Source: Woeseiaceae bacterium (GTDB lineage Bacteria; Pseudomonadota; Gammaproteobacteria; Steroidobacterales; Woeseiaceae). Taken from it: a DNA stretch of 64,000 bases. The stretch lies in assembly GCA_028280615.1 (NCBI GenBank), contig JANQLK010000002.1, forward strand, positions 160,316 through 224,315. Reading direction: 5' to 3'. The translations under genes and the position numbers were made by a program. Every line of letters begins with the position of its first letter. Position 1 is the stretch's first letter. Shown here piece after piece: positions 33,308 to 42,306 of the stretch. A model generated the notes under the pieces. That model did not search any database. It worked only from the letters and a program-made list of their open reading frames with translations, and had not been told where the DNA came from.

Positions 33308-34042
33308 ATGGCAAGCAAGACCGGAAAAACACCGTCCTACGGCCAGTACTGCCCGCTCGCCCTCGCCGCCGAGCTGCTATGCCGGCGATGGACCATACTC
33401 GTCATCAGCCGGGTCATCGACGGCGCGAGGAACTTCAACGAGATCCACGACGGCGTGCCGAAGATCTCTCCGAGCCTGCTCTCGACGCGCCTGTCCGAGC
33501 TCGAACACGCCGGTCTCCTCGTGCGGCGCAAGATGCAACGCGGGAATCGCTACCGCTACGAGCCGACCGAAGCGGCCATGGAACTCGCAGAGCTGATCGA
33601 CCAGATGGCAATCTGGGGACAGCACTGGTCGCGCGACATGGATATGGACGACCTGGACCCGGCATTCCTGGCCTGGAGTATGTCGCTCAGGATGAATACC
33701 GAGGCGATGCCTGAGGGCCGGACGGTCGTCGAGTTCGAGTTCTCGGGGACTCCGACCGAGTTTCGTCGCTTCTGGCTCGTCAACAACGACGGCAAGGTTG
33801 ACATGTGCCTGAAGGACCCGGGCTACGAAACGCATCTGCTTGTACGGTCCGACATGCGACGCTTCGTCGAGGCCTGGCGCGGCTTCCGCGATCTTCGCGA
33901 GGAGATTCGAAGCGGCAAGATACGGCTGGCGGGCCCGCGTCAGCTCGTGACGTCGTTTCCGGACTGGTTGCTGCTCAGTGCGCTGGCACCTTACCGGCGC
34001 CGCGTGAGCGGGCGCGAGAGCCGTCTGTATGCGACGAAGTAA
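33308..34042 (+). CDS. HxlR family regulator with C-terminal SCP2-like domain
   Basis: A 244-residue protein. The N-terminal 100 residues are an HxlR winged helix (CPLALAAELLCRRWTILVISR, FNEIHDGVPKISPSLLSTRL, GLLVRRKM). The remaining 140 residues resemble the sterol carrier-like (SCP2) domain that some HxlR regulators carry, presumably for ligand binding. It is divergent from the haloperoxidase-like gene. No strong ribosome-binding site is seen before the ATG; upstream GTG codons are possible but less likely. Confidence 0.85.
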   Translation: MASKTGKTPSYGQYCPLALAAELLCRRWTILVISRVIDGARNFNEIHDGVPKISPSLLSTRLSELEHAGLLVRRKMQRGNRYRYEPTEAAMELAELIDQMAIWGQHWSRDMDMDDLDPAFLAWSMSLRMNTEAMPEGRTVVEFEFSGTPTEFRRFWLVNNDGKVDMCLKDPGYETHLLVRSDMRRFVEAWRGFRDLREEIRSGKIRLAGPRQLVTSFPDWLLLSALAPYRRRVSGRESRLYATK

Positions 34043-34122
34043 ACGGTGAGGTTGAACGACGGCTATCTGCTATCGCTGCCGCGCACGGCTCACCGTTCGG
34101 CTAGTCGGGTCTAAACGAGGGT

Positions 34123-34791
34123 TCACTCGGCGCCGGCAATGCCGACTGCCGCGTCAGGCTTGCGCAGCCGCCATCCGACCGCAACCAGCCAGGACGCAAG
34201 CGCTGCCTCGAGAACGAATACGAGGATCGGGCCAATCAGATCCGGATACGAGCTGATAACGGAGCCCGCGGCAACGATAAACCCAAGGTAGGCGATGGCT
34301 GTCCACCCCGCACTGTTGAGCATGGCGAGCGACCAGCACAGGGCAGCGCCAGCCATGACAAGCGATACGAGGTGATAGCCGCCGAAGTACAGGGACGCCA
34401 ACAGCTCAGCGTCTTCGGGACGCGTCAACGAAATGCCGTGTATCGGGTACACGAATCGTCCCTGGACGATTCCAAGCACGAGGCAAACGATGCTCCCGGC
34501 CACGAGAAAAGCGCTTCCGGCTGTGGCCTTCATAGGCGCGGCGCCAGCAAAAACCTGTTGGACACCGTAGAAGCCGGCGATCAGGAGTCCCGCGCCGATC
34601 ACCAGGGCTTCATTGCCCAGCATCATGAGCAGCCGGGACGCATCGATCCAGCCGAGAATCGCTGTTCCGGTCGGCGGCGGTGGCCCGACGGCTAATGCGA
34701 CTGCAGCTCGCCCGAGGAAGCAGAATCCGCCAAGAACGAGGCACCAGGCGAAGGCAGGGATGCTCCGCGTACTATTGCCTACGCTGCGCAA
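34123..34791 (-). CDS. Multi-pass membrane protein of unknown function
   Basis: A 222-residue integral membrane protein with about six TM segments (near 13-36, 55-75, 88-106, 128-150, 158-178 and 182-203). The order of helices and the loop YPIHGISLTRPEDAELLA recall DUF4386-type proteins, but that assignment is uncertain. It converges with the HxlR gene and is downstream of the acetyltransferase gene on the same strand. Confidence 0.7.
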   Translation of the reverse strand: MRSVGNSTRSIPAFAWCLVLGGFCFLGRAAVALAVGPPPPTGTAILGWIDASRLLMMLGNEALVIGAGLLIAGFYGVQQVFAGAAPMKATAGSAFLVAGSIVCLVLGIVQGRFVYPIHGISLTRPEDAELLASLYFGGYHLVSLVMAGAALCWSLAMLNSAGWTAIAYLGFIVAAGSVISSYPDLIGPILVFVLEAALASWLVAVGWRLRKPDAAVGIAGAE

Positions 34792-34879
34792 CGACTACCC
34801 TCTCTCAGGCGCCGCGAGTCGCAAAACGCCAGGACGATGAGCTGGCAACTGCGACTGGCCGGGTTTATGCCGTCGCGCC

Positions 34880-35332
34880 TCACTGGAGCGGCTTCCGAAA
34901 GCAAACGATGCGCTCGACCTCTCGATAGCCCAGGGCGCGGTGGGCGTCGATGCTCGGGCCGTTTTCGAGTTCGGTATCGCTCGCCATTTCTGTCATGCCC
35001 AGAGAACGTGCCCACGCTTCGGCGGCCGCCATGAGACTTGCGCCCACGCCCTTCCCGCGATATCCGGGGTCCACCCACCAGCCTTCGACGTAGCCAACCG
35101 GCGACGAAGTACAACCCTCCGCGTACGCTCGTGTACTGGCTTCAACGAAACCGCAGACCCGTCCCGGTTCGCACTCCGCAACGAAGGTCGCGATCTCATT
35201 GCCCGCGACTTCGAAATACCGGTTGAGCTCGTGCGCGTGATCGCCCGGCGATTCGGGCCATAGCTGCCGGCGCATTCGTAGCCACTCTGCTCGGTCACTG
35301 GCTGTCGCGGGTCGGATGTTCATCACTGGCAT
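34880..35332 (-). CDS. AAC(6')-like aminoglycoside N-acetyltransferase family protein
   Basis: A 150-residue GNAT protein. The whole layout follows the chromosomal AAC(6')-I subfamily: RAEWLRMRRQLWPE near the start, GFVEASTRAY, then TSSPVGYVEGWWVDPGYRGKG (motif A, about 77-97), EMASDTELEN, and the end HRALGYREVERIVCFRK. The family acetylates the 6'-amino group of aminoglycosides using acetyl-CoA. Whether this copy confers resistance is unknown; intrinsic chromosomal members are often weak. An ATG three codons in is an alternative start. Confidence 0.8.
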   Translation of the reverse strand: MPVMNIRPATASDRAEWLRMRRQLWPESPGDHAHELNRYFEVAGNEIATFVAECEPGRVCGFVEASTRAYAEGCTSSPVGYVEGWWVDPGYRGKGVGASLMAAAEAWARSLGMTEMASDTELENGPSIDAHRALGYREVERIVCFRKPLQ

Positions 35333-35518
35333 CCTTAGACACGCTCATGCGCGTCGGTTCAATACTCTGCACCGGATCAGCGCTCGAGCTTTTTACGCGG
35401 GGAAAACCGGGCGCAACCGCCGAGATATCGACCGGCAGGTATAATGTGGCCTTGCCGCTCTCGTCTCGCCCGAGACGGCTAGTGAACTGACAACCTGACG
35501 CACTCTCGGAGGAGCAAA

Positions 35519-35920
35519 GTGAAGTACGTGGTCGTTTCCGCCTTAACGTTGATCCTGTTAGCTTCGTCCGCCCGCGCCGACAAATCGGAGGACGAGCGGC
35601 AAGCGAAGCAGGCCGAACTCGACGCGGCCTGCGAGGCAGCCCGTGAGGTGAAGCTGGCCCAGGAACGGGCAAGGCACATCGAAGAATGTGTGGAGACAGA
35701 GCTGCTCGAAGATCGGGAAACCTGCGAACGCTTCTACGCGGACTACGGCGAAAGTGCGGCCAGGCGAGCGCCCCTCTTTTACGACCTCCCCGAGTGCGAG
35801 AAGGCCCATGAGTTCAGAAACAGCTACAGGAACCCGGACGCAAAGCAAAAACCCGTACCGTCTGGCCGTCTTGTAGCATATCTCGACCCCGGTGCCGCCA
35901 GGGTTCTTCCGCGCAGGTAG
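35519..35920 (+). CDS. Small secreted Cys-containing protein of unknown function
   Basis: A 133-residue protein with a clear signal peptide (VVVSALTLILLASSARA, cleaved before DKS). The mature part is highly charged and helical, with four Cys residues spaced to form two disulfides (CEAAREVK, EECVE, ETCERF, PECEKA). It is not recognised as a named family. The GTG start has a strong GGAGGAG before it. A TATAAT sequence lies about 75 bp upstream, though without a good -35. Confidence 0.65.
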   Translation: MKYVVVSALTLILLASSARADKSEDERQAKQAELDAACEAAREVKLAQERARHIEECVETELLEDRETCERFYADYGESAARRAPLFYDLPECEKAHEFRNSYRNPDAKQKPVPSGRLVAYLDPGAARVLPRR

Positions 35921-36004
35921 GGCTACCGTCGCAATCTGGAGACACTTGTTTGTGTCTACATCACGTGACTATGCTTTCCGTCCATGGCACTGATGGAGAG
36001 CGAG

Positions 36005-36577
36005 ATGTTTGAGAGGGACAAGAAAGACGACACCGTCGACCCAAATACCGAATTCCGGGGCGAAGCAAGCAGCGGCACCGGCTCGCAGCGCTCCAGGCCG
36101 GCCGCCGCCGGCCGCGACGTGGCCGTTATCGGCGGTTCCATTCAGATCAACGGCGACCTGCGCGGCAATGAGGATCTGCGCATCGAAGGCGACGTAAGCG
36201 GTACGGTCAGGCTCGAGAACAGCGCGCTCACGATCGGCAAGGGCGGCAAAGTGAAAGCGGGCGTTTACGCCAAGTCGATTGCCGTCGACGGCGAGACCAA
36301 GGGCGATCTGCATGCCACCGAGTGCGTGAGTATTCATGCAAATGCCAAGGTTCAGGGCAACATCATCGCGCCCCGGGTCAGCATCGTGGAAGGCGCGCAC
36401 TTCAAGGGATCGATCGAGATGGATCCGAAGGAAGTCGAGAAGGCGCTGGGTACGTCGATGCCCGACAACAAAAAGCAGGCGGACGCGTCGAAGAAGTCCG
36501 CCGACGCAAAGCCCGCACCGCAGCAGCCCGCGGCGAATGCCAGCACGGCATCCAATCGACAGGCCAAGTCCGCGTAA
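36005..36577 (+). CDS. Bactofilin (polymer-forming cytoskeletal protein)
   Basis: A 190-residue bactofilin. The DUF583 beta-helix core (about 40-140) shows the regular repeats GGSIQINGDLRGNEDLRIEGDV, TVRLEN, GKVKAGVYAKSIAVDGETKGD and VQGNIIAPRVSI. The N and C termini are disordered; the C-terminal tail is Ala/Lys/Pro-rich. Bactofilins polymerise without nucleotides and scaffold cell-wall or surface enzymes. The Met with GGAGAG 4-6 bp upstream is preferred to a start seven codons earlier. A 6-bp inverted repeat (AGACAC/GTGTCT) lies upstream. Confidence 0.92.
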   Translation: MFERDKKDDTVDPNTEFRGEASSGTGSQRSRPAAAGRDVAVIGGSIQINGDLRGNEDLRIEGDVSGTVRLENSALTIGKGGKVKAGVYAKSIAVDGETKGDLHATECVSIHANAKVQGNIIAPRVSIVEGAHFKGSIEMDPKEVEKALGTSMPDNKKQADASKKSADAKPAPQQPAANASTASNRQAKSA

Positions 36578-36583
36578 GCAATC

Positions 36584-37207
36584 GTGTTGCAATCCCTGCG
36601 CCCGGCCGGCGCGGGTGTGTCGCGGGCGGAAGAGGCGCCATTCCAGGCACCGCTGTTCAACGACCTCATCGCCGGCCTGGATCAAGACAAGCGGCATGTC
36701 GTGCTCGATCTCGGCGCCGCGTCGACGGCGACCCTGGCTCTGCTTGGCCGGTCGCGCTGTCGCGTCGAGATCGTCGACCTTGCACACTTCGGCGGCGTGG
36801 AACGTCTGAACTCCGCGGAGCCCGGTGACGAGCTCGCGAGCGTCGCCGAATCGCTGTTGCCAAATCGGCAAACGGCCGATCCGATCGACCTGGTCCTGTG
36901 CTGGGACCTGCCCGACTACCTGTCGCCCAAGGCGCTCGCCGCACTCATGAAGGCGATCGGTGCACGCACGGCGCCGGGCGCACTCGCCCACTGCATCACG
37001 GCCTATTCCGACAGAGAAATGAGGGAGCAGCCCGGACGCTTCGTGCCCGCCACGGATGGCGCTCTCGTCAATCGCAACGCCGCAGGCGATCTCATTCCTG
37101 CCCCGCGCCACTCGCCCGATGACCTGTCCAGCAGCATGGACCGCTTCGTAATCGATCGAGCGCGGCTGTTGAGCAACGGCATGCAGGAGTTCCTGCTTCG
37201 ATCGTAG
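36584..37207 (+). CDS. Methyltransferase-like protein, partner of bactofilin
   Basis: A 207-residue soluble protein that starts (GTG) 6 bp after the bactofilin stop. The segment HVVLDLGAASTATLALL followed by CRVEIVDL looks like the Rossmann motif I/II of class I SAM methyltransferases, and DLVLCWDLPDYL like motif IV. The canonical GxGxG is degenerate (GAAST), so catalysis is uncertain. The tight spacing indicates a functional link with bactofilin, perhaps as an accessory or modifying protein. Confidence 0.68.
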   Translation: MLQSLRPAGAGVSRAEEAPFQAPLFNDLIAGLDQDKRHVVLDLGAASTATLALLGRSRCRVEIVDLAHFGGVERLNSAEPGDELASVAESLLPNRQTADPIDLVLCWDLPDYLSPKALAALMKAIGARTAPGALAHCITAYSDREMREQPGRFVPATDGALVNRNAAGDLIPAPRHSPDDLSSSMDRFVIDRARLLSNGMQEFLLRS

Positions 37208-37278
37208 CGGCCGAAACCGTCAGCTCGCGCAATCGCTATCAACGGTGCCGTTCGCAGCACTCCAACGGCTGAACCGGA

Positions 37279-37848
37279 TCATTCGGTCGGCTGGCCCCGC
37301 CAGACGTAGCTTTCGACCGCCTGTGGCGCGGCGATTCCCGAGTTCGGAAACACGCATGCGGCACCCGGGTTGGCCTCCCGCTCGAAGTCGCATTTTTGGA
37401 GTACTTTGATCGAGGCCGCATTGGCCGGGTGACAGAGCGCGTAAAGCCGCTCGAGCCGCACGGCCGCGGACAGCTCGGTAATCGCTCGCAGCGCCTCGGT
37501 AGCGAAGCCTCTTCCCCAGTACGTTCGGGCGATCACGTAGCCCGTGGAGGCGCAATCGTCGGATTCGAATGCGAGGCCCGTGCTGCCGATCAGCGCGCCG
37601 TCTTCCTTGTGAAAGACGAGATATGGACCGCCCGGCGCCGTGCGCCACGCCGCGTCGCTGAACGTAACGAAGTCTCGCGAGTCATCGACGCTCTCGTGTA
37701 TCGGCCATGCGAGGTATTGGCCGATCGACCGGTCACTTGCATACGCCGAGAATACTTCGGGCGCGTCCGACATTGCCGGGCGACGCAGTCGCAGGCGCTG
37801 TGTCGAATACTCCGTCGGGCATTTCATGCGAACCAACGACTCAGGCAA
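37279..37848 (-). CDS. GNAT acetyltransferase (RimJ/RimL-like)
   Basis: A 189-residue acetyltransferase of the Acetyltransf_3 class. It begins STQRLRLRRPAMSDAPEVFS, continues with GTGLAFESDD-type strand residues, the acetyl-CoA loop YWGRGFATEALRAI (about 110-123) and HPANAASIKVLQKCDFE. Members acetylate N-terminal or side-chain amines of proteins or small molecules; the substrate is unknown. It is convergent with the methyltransferase-like gene. Confidence 0.87.
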   Translation of the reverse strand: MPESLVRMKCPTEYSTQRLRLRRPAMSDAPEVFSAYASDRSIGQYLAWPIHESVDDSRDFVTFSDAAWRTAPGGPYLVFHKEDGALIGSTGLAFESDDCASTGYVIARTYWGRGFATEALRAITELSAAVRLERLYALCHPANAASIKVLQKCDFEREANPGAACVFPNSGIAAPQAVESYVWRGQPTE

Positions 37849-37876
37849 CCAGAACCTATCTCAAACGAGACAGCTT

Positions 37877-40800
37877 CTAGCTCCCGGATCGAACCGGCCG
37901 CACGACATGCGGCTCCTGCCGCTCGTAAGCCCAGCGGTTGATCGGCTCGATGTAGCGCTCGGTGATGCCTCGCAGTTCAGACTCGAGTTCGTGCCACTGC
38001 CGCTCGAGATCGGCCTGCCGTATGCGCATTCCTTCGGTGACCGGGGCGCCGGAGTCGTCGATTGTATCCATCAGGAATCTGAGCTGGCCGTCGAACATCG
38101 TCGCCCAGGCGTCCTCGTCTTCGTAGGTCTCGTGCTTGAGCTGGGTGACCTTCGCCTCCCATGCGCCGATACCGTCGATGGCCTGCTCCCCGAGCGCCTT
38201 CAGCGCCACATCGTCGTGCTCGGACATGAGGTAGCTGATCTGTGCGCGGGCCTGGCGCGCATCGTCCAGGGATTGCAGGGATACGGACAGCAGCGCCTTG
38301 ACGTCGGCGAGCGTCTGCACCCAGTCGGCGATCTCGGTGTCCGCCGCGAACGAGCGCGGGTCTTTCCTTACCGTGAACGAGGCCTCACTCGTGGCATCGC
38401 CCAGCGTAAGGCGCGCCGTGTATCGGCCCGGCGCCACGCTCGGGCCGTCGTAGCCCGCGTGCAGCAACAGCCCGTCGATGCAGCGCACATCCTCGGACTT
38501 GAGATTCCAGCCCCACTTGTTGAAGCCCTGCTCGACGGGAGCGTATTCGTGTTCGATCGGGCGACGCGGGTCCTCGTTGCCCTTCTCGCAGCGTTCCTGG
38601 TCGCCCTCGGCGCTCGACATCGTACGGATGACGTCGCCGCCTGCATCGAGGATCTCGATCGTGAGCTCGGCGTCCTCGTCAACCTCGTCGCGGATGACGT
38701 AGTAGAGCGGCACGTCGGGCGACGGATTGGCGCCCTCGAAGTCGCCGGGCCGGCTACCCGGCTTGCCCATCGTCCAGGTCGGCGGCGTGTACAGGTGCAG
38801 CGCTTCATCGGCGAGTTCGTTGCTTGCCTGGCGCACGGCCCACAGCTCGTCGAGGACCCAGAACGCCCTGCCCTGCGTGGCCACCGCGAGGCCGTCCTCG
38901 CGAGCCCTGAGATCGGTGATCGGCACGGCCGGCAGGTTCAGGCCGAACGATTGCCACTCGCGGCCGTCGTCGAAGGAAACGAACATGCCCTTCTCGGTAC
39001 CCGCGTAGAGCATGCCTCGTACGACCGAGTCCTCGCGCACGACGCGCACGAACGCACCGTTGGGCAGTCCCTTGTCGATGCGCCTCCAGCTGCGGCCGTG
39101 GTTCGTCGTCTTGTAAACGTAGGGATTGAAGTCGTTGAGCTTGTAGCCCGTCACGGCAAGATACGCCGTACCTTCCGCATGCGGGGACAGATCGATCGCG
39201 TTGATCATGGCCTCGCCTCGGTGCGGCGGCGAGATGTCCGTCCAGTTATCGCCACCGTCGCGCGTCAGGTGCAATAGCCCGTCGTCGGCGCCTACCCAGA
39301 TCGTGCCTTCCTCGTTCGGGCTTTCCTCGATCGCGAAAATCGTGTGGTAGAACTCCGCGCCGACGTTCTCGGGCGTCAACGGTCCGCCGTTCCGCCCCAT
39401 ATGCTCGGGATTGTTGCGCGTGAGGTCCGGGCTCACCTCGGCCCAGCTGAGCCCTCGGTCGGTGCTTTTCAGAAGGAACTGCGTACCGTAGTAGATCGTG
39501 TCGCGGTCGTGCGGGCTCGTGATGACGGGCGGGTTCCAGTTGGCGCGGTACTTGAGGTCCTTCGAGTCCATGCCGAACACCATCTCGGGATACGGGATGA
39601 TGTAGCGCGTCTTCCCGTTGTCGTGGTTGTACTCGGTCAGCGTGCCGTTGATCGTCGTGGCGTAGACGAGCGTCGGGTCGTCGGGATCGAACGCGATGTG
39701 CGCGCTCTCGCCGCCGCCGACGGCATAGAAGTCCTCGACACCGATGCCGCCGTCCCACGCGTAGCTCGCAATCGACACGGTCGAGTTGTCCTGCTGCCCG
39801 CCGTACAGCCGATACGGGTCCTGGTTGTCGGTAATGATGCGATAGAACTGCGCGGTCGGCTGATTGTTTATCGAGCTCCAGGTCTCGCCGCCGTCGAACG
39901 TGATGTTGGCGCCGCCGTCGTTCGCGTTTATCAGGTTGTCGCCGTTCGCCGGGTTGAGCCACATGTCGTGATGATCGCCGTGCGGCGCGTCGACCTTGTC
40001 CCAGTCGTCGCCGCCGTTGACCGATTTGTAAAGCGCCGTGTTCATGGCCCAGACCGTGTCGGCGTCGGTCTGGTCGACCGCGATGTGAATGTAATACCAG
40101 GCCCGCGACCACAGCGCGCGATGGCCGTTCACGAGCGTCCAGCTCTCACCACGATCGTCGCTGCGCCACACGCCGCCCTCGCCCGGGCCGGCCTCGACGA
40201 TCGCGTAGACCCGGGCCGGATCGGCGGCGGAGACGGCGATACCGGTCTTGCCAATCAGTTCTGGCAGACCGCCTTCGAGCCGCTCCCAACTGTCGCCCGC
40301 GTCGACGCTCTTGTAGATGCCGCCGCCCTCGCCGCCGGACTTGATGAACCAGGGCTTGCGGCCGTGGTGCCACATGCCGGCGTAGAGGATGCGCGGGTTC
40401 GTGGGGTCCATCGTGAGGTCCGTGGCGCCCGTGTCGGCGTTCACCTCGAGCACGAGCTCCCAGGTCTCGCCGCCGTCTTTCGTACGGTATACGCCGCGTT
40501 CCGGGTTCGGCGCCCAGATCTGGCCCTGCACGGCGACGTAGGCCAAATCCGGATCGGTCGGGTGAATCTGAATCTTCGCGATCTGGCCTGCCTCGGGCAG
40601 GCCGACGAACGTGAAGGTCTCGCCCGCATCGGTCGACTTCCAGATTCCCTCGCCCTGGGAGGTCGTCACGCCGCGAATCGGCGCCTCGCCGGTGCCCACG
40701 TAGATGACGTTGGGGTCGGACGGCGCGACGCCGATGGCGCCGATCGTGCCGACGGGAATCTGCTCGTCGGAGATGTTCTCCCAGGTCTGGCCGGCGTTGA

Positions 40801-41017
40801 CCGTCTTCCAGACGCCGCCGCCGGTTGCGCCCATGTAGTAGAGCTGATCATCGCCCGGCACGCCGTGGACCGTCGTGACTCGACCGCCCCGCCACGGGCC
40901 GATGAGGCGGTATTCGAGGCCATCGATCAGCGATTCTTCGACGGCCTCGGCAAGAGCGGGATTCGAGGGCAGGAATGCAGCGGCCAAAAGGCCGGCAGCA
41001 GCAACAATCCGGCGCAT
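37877..41017 (-). CDS. Large secreted BNR/sortilin-like beta-propeller protein
   Basis: A 1046-residue exported protein (signal peptide, cleaved near NPALA). Residues about 30-720 hold many BNR/Asp-box repeats of the form S-x-D-x-G-x-(S/T)-W (for example STDAGETF, KDGGETW, SVDAGDSW, STDRGLSW), giving two or more beta-propellers like the VPS10/sortilin and xyloglucanase folds. The remainder (about 730-1046) has a beta-sandwich segment and a C-terminal helical region. Often annotated as a glycosyl hydrolase, but glycosidase residues are not evident. Possibly a periplasmic binding or hydrolytic protein. Confidence 0.87.
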   Translation of the reverse strand: MRRIVAAAGLLAAAFLPSNPALAEAVEESLIDGLEYRLIGPWRGGRVTTVHGVPGDDQLYYMGATGGGVWKTVNAGQTWENISDEQIPVGTIGAIGVAPSDPNVIYVGTGEAPIRGVTTSQGEGIWKSTDAGETFTFVGLPEAGQIAKIQIHPTDPDLAYVAVQGQIWAPNPERGVYRTKDGGETWELVLEVNADTGATDLTMDPTNPRILYAGMWHHGRKPWFIKSGGEGGGIYKSVDAGDSWERLEGGLPELIGKTGIAVSAADPARVYAIVEAGPGEGGVWRSDDRGESWTLVNGHRALWSRAWYYIHIAVDQTDADTVWAMNTALYKSVNGGDDWDKVDAPHGDHHDMWLNPANGDNLINANDGGANITFDGGETWSSINNQPTAQFYRIITDNQDPYRLYGGQQDNSTVSIASYAWDGGIGVEDFYAVGGGESAHIAFDPDDPTLVYATTINGTLTEYNHDNGKTRYIIPYPEMVFGMDSKDLKYRANWNPPVITSPHDRDTIYYGTQFLLKSTDRGLSWAEVSPDLTRNNPEHMGRNGGPLTPENVGAEFYHTIFAIEESPNEEGTIWVGADDGLLHLTRDGGDNWTDISPPHRGEAMINAIDLSPHAEGTAYLAVTGYKLNDFNPYVYKTTNHGRSWRRIDKGLPNGAFVRVVREDSVVRGMLYAGTEKGMFVSFDDGREWQSFGLNLPAVPITDLRAREDGLAVATQGRAFWVLDELWAVRQASNELADEALHLYTPPTWTMGKPGSRPGDFEGANPSPDVPLYYVIRDEVDEDAELTIEILDAGGDVIRTMSSAEGDQERCEKGNEDPRRPIEHEYAPVEQGFNKWGWNLKSEDVRCIDGLLLHAGYDGPSVAPGRYTARLTLGDATSEASFTVRKDPRSFAADTEIADWVQTLADVKALLSVSLQSLDDARQARAQISYLMSEHDDVALKALGEQAIDGIGAWEAKVTQLKHETYEDEDAWATMFDGQLRFLMDTIDDSGAPVTEGMRIRQADLERQWHELESELRGITERYIEPINRWAYERQEPHVVRPVRSGS

Positions 41018-41174
41018 GGGGTATTCCCTCTTGTTCTAAATTCTGCGCCGGAGTCTACGGTACCCAACCACGAAGCGCTATCGGCGCCCGTCCGGCCACA
41101 ATTGCAAGCCCCGGCGCCGGCGGAAAACGCTATGCTCACTCGTCGATATCCATTACCAACTCGGGAAACCCCGA

Positions 41175-41864
41175 ATGCAGAAGCGTGTACTCCTCTCATG
41201 GAGCAGCGGCAAGGACTCGGCGTGGACGCTGCGCACGCTGCAGCGGGACCCCGGTGTCGAAGTCGTTGGTCTCCTGACGAGCTTCAACCAGTCAGCCGGC
41301 CGCGTCGCCATGCATGCGGTGCGGCGACAGCTCGTGGAGTCACAGGCAGAGGCCGCAGGATTACCGCTGCACGCGGTTGAGTTACCCTGGCCGTGTCCCA
41401 ATGGCGCCTATGAAGAGGCGATGGCCGACACCCTGAGCGAACTACGGCCATCCTTTGACGCAGTTGCCTTCGGCGACCTGTTCCTCGAGGATATCCGGGC
41501 CTACCGCGAATCGACGATGGGTGAACTCGATATCGAGCCGATGTTCCCGCTCTGGCGCCTGGATACGGGTGCGCTCGCGAGGGATATGATCGCGGGCGGC
41601 TTGAAAGCGATCGTCACCTGCGTCGACCCGAAGCAGTGCTCGGAGACCGTAGCGGGACGTTCATTCGACATCGACATGCTCGAGCAGCTCGGAGACGAGG
41701 TCGACCCTTGTGGCGAGAACGGCGAGTTTCATACCTTCGTCACGGCAGGCCCGATGTTCTCGCAGCCCATTCCCGTCAAGGTAGGCGACGTCGTCTGTCG
41801 AGACGGCTTTGTTTTTGCAGACGTTGTGCCGCAGTCGGCTGGCGCGGACCAAGCCGGTCGCTAG
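41175..41864 (+). CDS. PP-loop ATP pyrophosphatase (diphthine-ammonia ligase-like)
   Basis: A 229-residue N-type ATP pyrophosphatase. The PP-loop SSGKDSA is at 10-16, and the family motif ending AFGDLFLEDIRAYRE and the late DPCGENGEFHTFV signature are present. The eukaryotic relative amidates diphthine; bacterial members, lacking diphthamide, probably amidate or adenylate another substrate. Divergent from the BNR protein; its 3' end overlaps the DUF1304 gene by 4 bp, in opposite orientation. Confidence 0.87.
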   Translation: MQKRVLLSWSSGKDSAWTLRTLQRDPGVEVVGLLTSFNQSAGRVAMHAVRRQLVESQAEAAGLPLHAVELPWPCPNGAYEEAMADTLSELRPSFDAVAFGDLFLEDIRAYRESTMGELDIEPMFPLWRLDTGALARDMIAGGLKAIVTCVDPKQCSETVAGRSFDIDMLEQLGDEVDPCGENGEFHTFVTAGPMFSQPIPVKVGDVVCRDGFVFADVVPQSAGADQAGR

Positions 41865-42268
41865 CCAGAGCGCCTCGCCAGCAGCGTTGCTCCGAGCGCC
41901 AGGAGCGCCGGCACGGCCTGCACGAAGAATATCGAGGGCTTGGCCGTGATCGCCCCGAAAACGCCCGCCACGACAACGCAGGCGAGGAAAAACACGCGAA
42001 CCGGGACGCCCTGCTCCTTGAGCAGCAGCCCCCAGACCAGCCCGGCGGCCAGGAAGCCGTTGTAGAGGCCCTGGTTCGCCGCGAGTACGGCGGTCTGCTC
42101 GGCAAACTCCGGCGTAAGCCCGAAGGCACGCAAGCCGGCCGGTTTTGTCCAGAGGAACATCTCGAGCACGAGGATATAGACGTGCTCGATGGCAACGACG
42201 GCGGTCAAGATGCTGGCCGTTCTCTTCCTAAAATGGGCCCTCGCGCTGTTGCCTCGTGGCAAGTCCAC
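41861..42268 (-). CDS. DUF1304 membrane protein
   Basis: A protein of up to 135 residues with four TM helices. ILTAVVAIEHVYILVLEMFLW near the start and NQGLYNGFLAAGLVWG in the middle are typical of DUF1304. The start is unsure: the GTG used here gives about 20 extra basic residues, while a TTG 20 codons later would match the usual family length. Function unknown. Confidence 0.8.
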   Translation of the reverse strand: MDLPRGNSARAHFRKRTASILTAVVAIEHVYILVLEMFLWTKPAGLRAFGLTPEFAEQTAVLAANQGLYNGFLAAGLVWGLLLKEQGVPVRVFFLACVVVAGVFGAITAKPSIFFVQAVPALLALGATLLARRSG

Positions 42269-42306
42269 TCGGCCGATTGCTGTACGGCGACGGCGAAGCT
42301 TTCGGG

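Noticed and set aside
39344..41380. 678-codon plus-strand frame opposite the BNR protein, plus other long frames at 37640-39277, 50746-53199, 58193-59413 and 60317-61747
   Set aside because: They lie antisense or out of frame within well-supported genes, lack domain motifs, are rich in Arg/Ala/Val, and reflect the high third-position GC of the real genes.
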